From NCBI GenBank assembly GCA_045611685.1, contig JAZKXO010000024.1:66956-130955 (forward strand): a stretch of DNA of 64,000 nt, given 5' to 3'. Positions 9,215 through 16,228 of this stretch are shown piece after piece (position 1 is the stretch's first letter; every line of letters starts with the position of its first letter). This stretch comes from SIG701 sp045611685. GTDB lineage: Bacteria > Bacillota > Clostridia > Oscillospirales > CAG-272. The notes below the pieces were generated by a model. It had not been told where the DNA came from. It ran no database searches and saw only the letters and a program-made list of their open reading frames with translations. Position numbers and translations under genes: made by a program.

Positions 9215-10096
9215 TTAATTTGTGCGATGCAACAGATAATCTGCGAGTTCCGCCAAAAGAGCCGCTCCGTCATATCCGGCCAAAGCATTTTTCGCGTCAG
9301 CCGTGCAGGCTGCCGCCAACTTCTCCGCCTCATCCTCAGTAAGGAAAGTGAGAATCGTTTTTTTGCCGTTTTTAGCATCGCTCCCTACCGGCTTTCCAAG
9401 CGTTGCGGAATCACTGCGCACATCCAGAAGATCGTCCACGATCTGGAAGGCAAAACCGATACCGTGCGCATACCGTGCTATATTTTCTTCATCCGCATCC
9501 TCAGGGTCATCTTTGGCGGCATACAGACCAAGCAAGGCGGCCGTCATGATAAGCGCACCGGTTTTCATGCGCTGGAGCCGCACGAGCTCTTCGTACGAAT
9601 CACACTGGTCGGCAAGGTCGTAATACTGCCCACCGGTCATGCCGAGTGCGCCCGCTCCGCTTGCGAGTGCCGTAGCCGCAAGCACGCGTGAGCGATCAGA
9701 CACCCACGGATTGCGAAGTGCGATTTCAAACGCCTGCGTCAGAAGTGTATCACCCGCGAGCAGTGCGTTTGCCTCCCCGAATGCCTTGTGACAGGAAGGT
9801 TTTCCACGACGCATATCGTCGTCATCCATACAGGGCATGTCATCATGCACGAGCGAGTACGCGTGCACCATCTCGATCGCCGAAGCAAACGGGAGAGCGG
9901 CCTTTTCATCACCGCCGAAAAGACGGCAGAATTCAATCGTCAAAAAGGCACGGACGCGCTTTCCTCCGCCAAGAACAGCGTACTTCATAGCCTCCGAAAG
10001 GATGGTGTCGCCCGAATATTTCACGGAAAGGCTTTCTTCAAGCGCCGATTCCGTAAGTGCGGCGTTTCTCAAAAGTGCTTCTTTCAACTCTTTCAT
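9215..10096 (-). CDS. ispA: Polyprenyl diphosphate synthase (farnesyl/geranylgeranyl type)
   Basis: Chain-elongating trans-prenyltransferase that condenses isopentenyl diphosphate with allylic diphosphates. The 293 residues contain the GGKRVRAFL motif (about 45), the first aspartate-rich motif DDMPCMDDDDMRRGKPS (about 85-100) and the second one FQIVDDLLDV (about 225-235). The two-residue insertion in the first Asp motif is typical of bacterial farnesyl diphosphate synthases. The start overlaps the xseB stop by four bases (ATGA). Confidence 0.94.
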   Translation of the reverse strand: MKELKEALLRNAALTESALEESLSVKYSGDTILSEAMKYAVLGGGKRVRAFLTIEFCRLFGGDEKAALPFASAIEMVHAYSLVHDDMPCMDDDDMRRGKPSCHKAFGEANALLAGDTLLTQAFEIALRNPWVSDRSRVLAATALASGAGALGMTGGQYYDLADQCDSYEELVRLQRMKTGALIMTAALLGLYAAKDDPEDADEENIARYAHGIGFAFQIVDDLLDVRSDSATLGKPVGSDAKNGKKTILTFLTEDEAEKLAAACTADAKNALAGYDGAALLAELADYLLHRTN

Positions 10097-10347
10097 TCGA
10101 TCTTCTCGCCTCCTTGCATCGGCGGCATATCCTCTTCCGCGAAGCTTCCATCCGCACCGACAGTCAAAATCTTTACTCTCTTTTGTGCGTTATCAAGACG
10201 TGTGTTGCAAAGCCGAACGAGGGCCACACCCTCCTCGTATAAAGACAGAGATACGTCAAGAGGTGCATTTCCGCTTTCAAGAAGGTGCACGATTTCCTCG
10301 AGCCTTGCCATAGCGGCCTCGAAAGTCATCTGTTCATCAATGTTCAT
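10093..10347 (-). CDS. xseB: Exodeoxyribonuclease VII small subunit
   Basis: Small coiled-coil subunit of exonuclease VII, which degrades single-stranded DNA with XseA. The 84 residues carry the family core FEAAMARLEEIVHLLESGNAPLD and YEEGVALVRLCNTRLDNAQKRV. It starts one base after the xseA stop with a GAGGA box inside the end of xseA, and overlaps ispA by four bases. The short glutamate-rich tail after KILTV is variable in the family. Confidence 0.94.
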   Translation of the reverse strand: MNIDEQMTFEAAMARLEEIVHLLESGNAPLDVSLSLYEEGVALVRLCNTRLDNAQKRVKILTVGADGSFAEEDMPPMQGGEKIE

Positions 10348-10348
10348 T

Positions 10349-11623
10349 TCATAGTTCCTCAGTCATATTTTCGTTTTCAGCAGTTATAGGTCGTACAGAC
10401 CGGATTTCGGCATCTGCCTCTCCGTCCGCAACACGGAACGTAATTTCGTTTCCGATTGTAAGTTGAGACGCACTCTTTACGATTGTTCCGTCTTTATCGT
10501 ACACAGCGGAAAAGCCGCGCGAAAGAACGGCCAACGGATTTAGAGCGTTCAGTTTACCGACGGCGGTAGAAAGCTGTGCGTTTTTGAGAGTGAGAATATT
10601 ACCCTCCGCCAACGTAAAGCGATCAGCAAACGCCAAAACCGCCATGCGCTTATCGTCCAAAAAACACATCGGATTCGTAAGCGCCCGCGATTTCGAAAGG
10701 TGCGTGAGCCGCTCCCGTCTACGTTCTATGATCTGTGAGAGAACTGCGCTTTCTCTGGAAATGATATTATTGATCTTTCTTTTCAGTTCTTCCGTTTCAG
10801 GCAGCGCTAACTCAGCCGCTGCAGACGGCGTCGGTGCACGAAGATCTGCGGCAAAATCACAGATCGTGAAATCCGTTTCATGCCCTACTGCAGAGATTAC
10901 TGGAATGTGTGATGCGGCAACGGTACGCGCCAGTCCCTCGTCGTTGAACGCCCAGAGATCTTCGAGTGAACCGCCGCCGCGGCCGATGATAATCACGTCA
11001 ACGCTATCCGTGTCGTTGAAATACCGAACACCGGAGATCAACTGCGCCGGTGCATCGGGGCCCTGCACGAGAGAGGGGTATAGGACGAGTTTCGCAAAAG
11101 GAAATCGTCTGCCTGCTACGTGGATCATATCCCGCACGGCAGCCCCTGTAGCGGAGGTGATAATGCCGACACGCGTCGGGATCTTGGGCAGTTTCTTTTT
11201 CTTCGAAGGATCAAATAATCCTTCTGCCTGCAATTTACGTTTTAGCTGCTCATACGCGATATACAAAGCACCGATTCCATCCGGCTCGAGCGCATCTGCA
11301 TACAGCTGATACTGCCCATCCCTTACGAATGCGGAAACTCTGCCGTGTGCTACGACCTTCATGCCATCCTCCGGCACAAACTTGAGTTTCCCAACACTGG
11401 AACGGAACATAACCGAACGGATAACTCCGCCGTTATCTTTCAAAGTGAAGTAATAGTGCCCCGTACCGTAATGTTTTTTCAGATTGGATATTTCACCTTT
11501 CACGTACACGCTCGAAAGCGGAGATGACGCATCAATAACGCCTTTGATATACTCGTTCAACTGTGTAACGGTCACCGCGGAGGAGAAGCGGCCTGCATCA
11601 TTCAAAGAAGGCATTTCACCCAT
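10349..11623 (-). CDS. xseA: Exodeoxyribonuclease VII large subunit
   Basis: Catalytic subunit of exonuclease VII. An N-terminal OB fold (SSVYVKGEISNLKKHYGTGHYYFTLKD, about residues 35-65) is followed by the nuclease core with VGIITSATGAAVRDM, IIIGRGGGSLEDLWAFNDE and VSAVGHETDFTICDFAADLRAPTPSAAAEL, then a coiled-coil C-terminus. The length of 424 is usual. The start ATG overlaps the stop of the upstream gene as TGATG, so the two are translationally linked. Confidence 0.96.
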   Translation of the reverse strand: MGEMPSLNDAGRFSSAVTVTQLNEYIKGVIDASSPLSSVYVKGEISNLKKHYGTGHYYFTLKDNGGVIRSVMFRSSVGKLKFVPEDGMKVVAHGRVSAFVRDGQYQLYADALEPDGIGALYIAYEQLKRKLQAEGLFDPSKKKKLPKIPTRVGIITSATGAAVRDMIHVAGRRFPFAKLVLYPSLVQGPDAPAQLISGVRYFNDTDSVDVIIIGRGGGSLEDLWAFNDEGLARTVAASHIPVISAVGHETDFTICDFAADLRAPTPSAAAELALPETEELKRKINNIISRESAVLSQIIERRRERLTHLSKSRALTNPMCFLDDKRMAVLAFADRFTLAEGNILTLKNAQLSTAVGKLNALNPLAVLSRGFSAVYDKDGTIVKSASQLTIGNEITFRVADGEADAEIRSVRPITAENENMTEEL

Positions 11624-12606
11624 CAGATTCCCTCCGTGTTTTCTGTTTTATCACGCATATAAAGATGCCGCGCCAAAAGCGCAGTTCCGAATGCATTATC
11701 GGACGAAAATTGCGGCTTCGCAAAAGCAGCGTTCTCTTCCGCGAGCATCTCTTTTATAATTCCACAACTCATAACACCGCCTGCATAGAGGATCGGCACG
11801 TCCCCGTAAACAGCGCGCACACCGTCGCGCATACCAGCGAGCGTTCTGCCAACGAAGCGGAGAACAAATGCGCTCACAAGCGCGCGGTCGGTATGGGAAT
11901 CGTATAACTGAATCGCTTTGTTTTCAACGCCCGAAAGATTGCACTCCATACCGCTTACCGATATTTTTGCCTCGGGGATTTTCCCTTCGTATGCACAGGC
12001 CAATCTCTCCATCTCCGCACCGGCAGGAAACTGAAGCCCCATATACACACCGGCACGATCGATAGCCTGTCCGGCATTGATGTCACGCGTGCCGCCGATT
12101 TTCGAAACGGTAAAGACTTTTTCTTCACACGGCTGTACGTGAAGCACCTCCGTCGTACCACCGGATACGTGGAAAGCTATAATTTCACGTCCGATCCACT
12201 CCGTACGTCCAGCAGAATGAAGGGCCGCCATAATGTGTCCGTTTTGATGGGAGAGGCGATACACCGGCACAGAGAGCATAGCGCCCGACGTTTCGGCCGC
12301 CGAAAGACCGCTCAAAAAGCACGGCATATAAGATCCCTCCGCATCGCGCGGCGTGGCTGATACACCGATAGCGGCAACAGCATAATCCGCGGAAAGCTGC
12401 TTCACAATATCACCGAGTGCCGCGGCACCCTCCGCGAGTTGCTTCACGTGATGAAAAACCGCGTCGCTCTGTCTGAGTCCGCGTTCACCTTCCTTTACGG
12501 GAAGAAGCTTCTTAAAATTCAGAAGAACCGAACCGCTTTCATCGGTAAGTGCCACGGAGGTCGTATAATTACTCGTGTCAATGCCGCAAAACAGTGGCTG
12601 TTTCAC
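11623..12606 (-). CDS. Kae1/TsaD-like paralog (peptidase M22 superfamily)
   Basis: ASKHA-fold protein of 327 residues related to TsaD, the tRNA t6A enzyme, but belonging to the Firmicutes paralog group that sits between nusB and xseA. Visible are the ATP-binding GIDTSNYTTSVAL at the N-terminus, GLSAAETSG, a metal-site-like HQNGH (TsaD has HxExH, so the acidic middle residue is replaced), HVSGGTTEVL, GQAIDRAG and a C-terminal AGGVMSCG...SDNAFGTALLA. The function is not established; it should not be called the genuine t6A enzyme. It overlaps nusB by four bases and xseA by one. Confidence 0.82.
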   Translation of the reverse strand: MKQPLFCGIDTSNYTTSVALTDESGSVLLNFKKLLPVKEGERGLRQSDAVFHHVKQLAEGAAALGDIVKQLSADYAVAAIGVSATPRDAEGSYMPCFLSGLSAAETSGAMLSVPVYRLSHQNGHIMAALHSAGRTEWIGREIIAFHVSGGTTEVLHVQPCEEKVFTVSKIGGTRDINAGQAIDRAGVYMGLQFPAGAEMERLACAYEGKIPEAKISVSGMECNLSGVENKAIQLYDSHTDRALVSAFVLRFVGRTLAGMRDGVRAVYGDVPILYAGGVMSCGIIKEMLAEENAAFAKPQFSSDNAFGTALLARHLYMRDKTENTEGI

Positions 12607-13031
12607 TTTGTCTCCCCACTCACATCCAAGCCGATAAGACCTTTAGCGCGAGCGATCTGGTTCAAAATACCGTTAATGAATGCAGGAGCGGCATCGTCGT
12701 CGTAAATCTTCGCCAACTCCACGGCCTCGTTGATCACGGCTTTTGCGGGCACGCCGCCAAAGCACATTTCAAATACCGCAAGACGAAGAAGTGTCCGCGT
12801 TACGACAGCCATACGGGATATTTTCCATTTATGCGCGGAGGCGGAAATCAAAGTATCCGTCTCTTCACGATTCTCAATCGTTCCAAAATACGTATCTCGG
12901 ATATACGAGGTTTCTTTTACATCTTGAGCAACAAGGCTACTTTCATACACCTCAGCCGGTGCAGAATCGGCGTGGAACTCCACCTCAAAAAGAATTCGGA
13001 AAACGATCTCCCGCTCTTCACGTCTTGTCAT
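12603..13031 (-). CDS. nusB: Transcription antitermination factor NusB
   Basis: All-helical RNA-binding protein that with NusE/S10 binds boxA RNA in rRNA antitermination. The 142 residues begin TRREEREIVFRILFEVEF and contain AVVTRTLLRLAVFEM and PAKAVINEAVELAKIYDDDAAPAFINGILNQIA, a clear family match. It is the first full gene of the long minus-strand operon, with a consensus promoter about 100 bases upstream. No ribosome site lies right before its ATG; a tiny upstream reading frame with an AAAGGA box overlaps the start (ATGA) and may couple translation. Confidence 0.95.
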   Translation of the reverse strand: MTRREEREIVFRILFEVEFHADSAPAEVYESSLVAQDVKETSYIRDTYFGTIENREETDTLISASAHKWKISRMAVVTRTLLRLAVFEMCFGGVPAKAVINEAVELAKIYDDDAAPAFINGILNQIARAKGLIGLDVSGETK

Positions 13032-13051
13032 ACTTCACACATAGCCGCCAT
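13028..13051 (-). other. Possible 7-codon leader peptide (MAAMCEV) overlapping nusB start
   Basis: An ATG eight bases downstream of AAAGGA opens a seven-codon frame whose TGA overlaps the nusB ATG. nusB itself has no good ribosome site, so this mini-frame could deliver ribosomes to nusB. The start codon also lies in the loop of a GCCGC/GCGGC hairpin. Chance occurrence cannot be excluded. Confidence 0.3.
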
Positions 13052-13122
13052 GCGGCCGATCCTTTCGCGCATTATACATTCAAAGTTAATCATTTTACAT
13101 TGATTAATATATACTACCGAAT

Positions 13123-13151
13123 ATTATACATTTTTAATACGTGGATGTCAA
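13123..13151 (-). promoter_or_regulatory. Sigma-A promoter of the nusB operon
   Basis: On the minus strand TTGACA (13146-13151) and TATAAT (13123-13128) are both perfect and 17 bases apart. A second TATAAT lies at 13071-13076, nearer to nusB, without a clear -35 box. The 13052-13307 interval otherwise holds no gene that can be supported. Confidence 0.85.
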
Positions 13152-13307
13152 TAATTCCGGAAGAAATATTCATGAATATTTGCGAATTTATACGCACATT
13201 TCAAAGGAAACACCATGGAAGAATGAAACAGGAATATTAAACGCCGATCGGTGAGATATTATAGGCAGAAAATTGCTCGACTTGCAGGAATTTAAAGGTG
13301 GTGAGGA

Positions 13308-14303
13308 ATGCTTATGAAAAAGTCGAAAATCCTTCTCCATGCCATCACTGCCGCGATTCTCATCGCAATCATCACGCCCCTTCTCGCATGGACGTGTGAC
13401 GCCGCAGACGGCAAGAACAACTACATCAAGTGGGTGGATTTTGGCGTTACGGCAAAAGCACTCAAAGATGCTATGGAAATGGATATACAGTCTTACGATT
13501 CAGAAAAACCGATTCCGTGGATCGGCCTTTTAGCAACCTTGGCAGTAAAATACGGCGGCAATTTTGCTCTGTATAAAAATACCGATATGCAAAAAATTTC
13601 AGAGGCGTACACAAGCGGAAAATCATTTGAGGAAATTGCCAAAAACGAAAAGCTCTATAATTACTATGAAAAAGCATACGGAGCTGTACTCGGCGGGATG
13701 CTGGGTGAATACACGGAAATCGACGAGAACGGCAATAAATCCGAGGGATACGGTCTTACCGCATACGCCCCGCTTGCTTACGGCTACGGATTCAGCCACT
13801 ACGACGATTTCGGTGCCGCTCGCTCTTACGGGTACAAACGGCATCATTTGGGGCACGATCTTATGGGGGCGGTCGGCACACCGGTTATTGCGGTGGAAGC
13901 AGGATACGTCGAGGCTTGCGGCTGGAATCAATACGGCGGCTGGCGCATCGGCATCCGTTCTTTTGACGGAAAAAGATACTATTACTATGCACACCTGCGT
14001 CGCGGACACCCTTATAACGACATATACGAAGGTAAAATCGTTAACGCGGGCGAGGTCATCGGATACCTCGGCATGACCGGATACAGCCCTAAAGAGGACG
14101 TTAATAATATTGACACACCGCATCTGCATTTCGGTCTTCAGTTGATTTTTGACCCGAAACAGAAAGACGGCACAAATCAGATATGGATCGATCTCTTCGC
14201 TTTGACGAAGTTTCTCAGCATGAACAAAAGCAAAACGGCAAAAGGCACAGACGGAGAATATTATGCAAAAACCGTACGCATTCCCAAAAACGCCTGGGAC
14301 TGA
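13308..14303 (+). CDS. Secreted M23 (LytM-like) metallopeptidase
   Basis: Exported peptidoglycan endopeptidase of 331 residues. A hydrophobic N-terminal segment after MLMKKSK, ending near AWTCDAADG, acts as signal peptide or anchor. The C-terminal half carries the M23/LytM zinc site: GHDLMGAVGTPVIAVEAG (first His-x-x-x-Asp), YYYYAHLRR, and HLHFGLQ. The middle region (residues 45-130) resembles no domain I recognise. Either ATG 13308 (AAGGTGG six bases upstream) or 13314 (GAGG seven upstream) could start it. It is transcribed away from nusB, and the next gene has its own promoter. Confidence 0.87.
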   Translation: MLMKKSKILLHAITAAILIAIITPLLAWTCDAADGKNNYIKWVDFGVTAKALKDAMEMDIQSYDSEKPIPWIGLLATLAVKYGGNFALYKNTDMQKISEAYTSGKSFEEIAKNEKLYNYYEKAYGAVLGGMLGEYTEIDENGNKSEGYGLTAYAPLAYGYGFSHYDDFGAARSYGYKRHHLGHDLMGAVGTPVIAVEAGYVEACGWNQYGGWRIGIRSFDGKRYYYYAHLRRGHPYNDIYEGKIVNAGEVIGYLGMTGYSPKEDVNNIDTPHLHFGLQLIFDPKQKDGTNQIWIDLFALTKFLSMNKSKTAKGTDGEYYAKTVRIPKNAWD

Positions 14304-14321
14304 CTGAACACCCTTAAGATA

Positions 14322-14350
14322 TTGACAAAATCTTTTCATTGCGGTATAAT
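14322..14350 (+). promoter_or_regulatory. Sigma-A promoter of the M29 aminopeptidase gene
   Basis: Perfect TTGACA (14322-14327) and TATAAT (14345-14350), 17 bases apart and about 48 bases before the start codon. Confidence 0.85.
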
Positions 14351-14397
14351 TTTCAGTATAGAAAACCACTATTATACAATCATTTTCGGAGGACAGT

Positions 14398-15624
14398 ATG
14401 AATAAAACACTGATGAAAAAATACGCCGCGCTCATTGCCCGCGTCGGTGCCAACGTACAGAAAGGACAGCCCGTCGTTATTTACGCCGAGGTAGATCAGG
14501 GTGAGTTCGTTTCCTACGTAACAGAAGAATGCTACAAAGCCGGTGCATCCCGCGTATCGCATGAATGGAGCTACCAGCCGATCACAAAGATGAACTACAA
14601 ATACCGCACTTTGAAATCGCTCTCCACAGTTCCCGCATGGCAGGAAGCGAAAATGCAGCAAATGGTAGAGGAAGTTCCCTGCCGCATCCGTATTGAAAGT
14701 GCCGATCCGGACGGCCTGCGCGGCATCAACCGCGATAAGGTACAAAAATCCCGCATTGCTACCTATCCGATCATGAAAAAATATAACGACGCGCTCGAAA
14801 ACAAGGATCAGTGGACGATCGCCGCCGTTCCTTCTTACGCTTGGGCGAAAAAAGTGTTCCCCGGTGAAAAAAAGAACAAAGCGTACGAAATGCTTTGGGA
14901 AGCCATCCTAAACGCAGTACGCGTCACGAAGGACAACGACCCCGTAGAAGAATGGCGTCGCCACAACGAAAAGTTCAAGGAGAAATGCGCATGGCTGAAT
15001 GAACAGCATTTTGATTATCTCGAGTACAAGAGTGCAAACGGAACCGATTTTCGCGCATCCCTGATCCCTGAAGGAAAGTGGTGCGGCGGCGGAGACACGT
15101 CCCTGCTTGGGCGTTTCTTCAATCCTAATCTGCCCACGGAAGAGATCTTTACGAGTCCGAAACGCGGCATGGCAGACGGAAAACTTGTTTCCACCAAACC
15201 TCTTTCCTATCAAGGCCAGCTGATTGAAAATTTCTATATCACGTTCAAGGAGGGTAAAGCCGTTGAGTGGGATGCGGAAAAAGGCAAAGAACTTTTAACA
15301 CAGATGCTCACCATGGACGAAGGCGCCGCTTACCTCGGCGAGCTCGCACTCGTTCCGAAAAACAGTCCCATCTCGGAAAGTGGGATTCTCTTCTATAACA
15401 CTCTCTTTGACGAGAACGCAAGCTGCCACGTAGCGATGGGACGCGGATTTATGGATACGATCGTAGATTTCCAGAACAAATCGCACGAAGAATGCCACGC
15501 TCTTGGCATCAACGACAGTATGATCCACGTGGACTTCATGATCGGTGCTCCCGATATGTCGATTACCGGCTACAAAAACGGCAAAGCAACCCCTATTTTT
15601 GTGAACGGAACGTGGGCTGAATAA
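14398..15624 (+). CDS. M29-family aminopeptidase
   Basis: Cytoplasmic thermophilic-type (AmpS/PepS-like) metalloaminopeptidase, 408 residues, removing N-terminal residues from peptides. Family landmarks are the N-terminal PVVIYAEVDQGEFV, the metal-binding region around FFNPNLPTEEIFTSPKRGMADG (about 240-262), GAAYLGELALVPKNSPISESG, LFDENASCHVAMGRGF and the C-terminal HVDFMIGAPDMSITG. The ATG is preceded by GGAGG with seven-base spacing. It has its own promoter and a downstream hairpin, so it is probably monocistronic. Confidence 0.92.
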   Translation: MNKTLMKKYAALIARVGANVQKGQPVVIYAEVDQGEFVSYVTEECYKAGASRVSHEWSYQPITKMNYKYRTLKSLSTVPAWQEAKMQQMVEEVPCRIRIESADPDGLRGINRDKVQKSRIATYPIMKKYNDALENKDQWTIAAVPSYAWAKKVFPGEKKNKAYEMLWEAILNAVRVTKDNDPVEEWRRHNEKFKEKCAWLNEQHFDYLEYKSANGTDFRASLIPEGKWCGGGDTSLLGRFFNPNLPTEEIFTSPKRGMADGKLVSTKPLSYQGQLIENFYITFKEGKAVEWDAEKGKELLTQMLTMDEGAAYLGELALVPKNSPISESGILFYNTLFDENASCHVAMGRGFMDTIVDFQNKSHEECHALGINDSMIHVDFMIGAPDMSITGYKNGKATPIFVNGTWAE

Positions 15625-15627
15625 AGC

Positions 15628-15657
15628 AAAGAACGGGCATTTCCCTGCCCGTTCTTT
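15628..15657 (+). terminator. Terminator hairpin after the M29 aminopeptidase
   Basis: Twelve-base perfect inverted repeat (15628-15639 with 15646-15657, loop of six) right after the stop codon. The following T-run is short, so efficiency may be partial. Confidence 0.7.
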
Positions 15658-15720
15658 GACATATCCCCCTCTGTCGCGCGCATATAATTTTGGGACAAAA
15701 CAAATTAACGGGAGATTTTA

Positions 15721-16218
15721 ATGAAACGTTTTCTGTCTTTTTTCCTATCCCTAATCCCTGCCGTTCTTTGTATGAGTTTAATATTTTGCCTTTCTTCACA
15801 AACGGCGGATGTCTCTTCGGAAACGAGCGGTGGCGTAATTAAAAGCGTTTTGTCTCTTCTCCCTATCGGGTTCGAGGAAATGACTCCGGAAAGACAAGCA
15901 CAGCTCATAGAATCCTGCCAATTTGTCGTCCGCAAGGGCGCGCACTTTTCAATTTATGCACTGCTCGGAATTCTCTGCATCCCACCGATGCACATCCTTT
16001 TCCGGCAGAAAAAATCCGCACCCTTTGCCGCGTGGATGCTCTCTTTCCTCTATGCAATCAGTGATGAGATTCACCAGAAATACGTTCCCGGTCGCAGTTG
16101 TGAACTGCGCGACGTGATTATCGACAGCGCCGGCGCCGCTCTTGGAACTTTGATCGTTTGCGCAATTACCGGCGCGGTGATGAAACGAAAACAAAACAAA
16201 AAGAAAAGATGCCTATGA
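15721..16218 (+). CDS. VanZ-like membrane protein
   Basis: 165-residue integral membrane protein of the VanZ family, related to the teicoplanin-resistance protein, whose cellular role is mostly unknown. The sequence shows an N-terminal helix with the family's MSLIFCLSSQ, KGAHFSIYALLGIL (second helix), a third helix and the conserved SDEIHQKYVPGRSCELRDVIIDSAGAALG stretch before the last helix. A GGGAG box is seven bases before the ATG. Its 3' end overlaps that of the convergent glycosidase gene by six bases inside a terminator hairpin. Confidence 0.85.
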   Translation: MKRFLSFFLSLIPAVLCMSLIFCLSSQTADVSSETSGGVIKSVLSLLPIGFEEMTPERQAQLIESCQFVVRKGAHFSIYALLGILCIPPMHILFRQKKSAPFAAWMLSFLYAISDEIHQKYVPGRSCELRDVIIDSAGAALGTLIVCAITGAVMKRKQNKKKRCL

Positions 16219-16228
16219 GGCATCTTTT
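16204..16228. terminator. Bidirectional terminator spanning both convergent stop codons
   Basis: Perfect 11-base stem (16204-16214 and 16218-16228) with a three-base loop, A-rich on one side and T-rich on the other, so it works in both directions. It contains the VanZ TGA (16216-16218) and the glycosidase TAG (16213-16215). Confidence 0.88.

Noticed and set aside
11623..12606. Calling the nusB-adjacent protein genuine TsaD
   Set aside because: The HxExH metal motif is changed to HQNGH and gene context matches the Firmicutes paralog.
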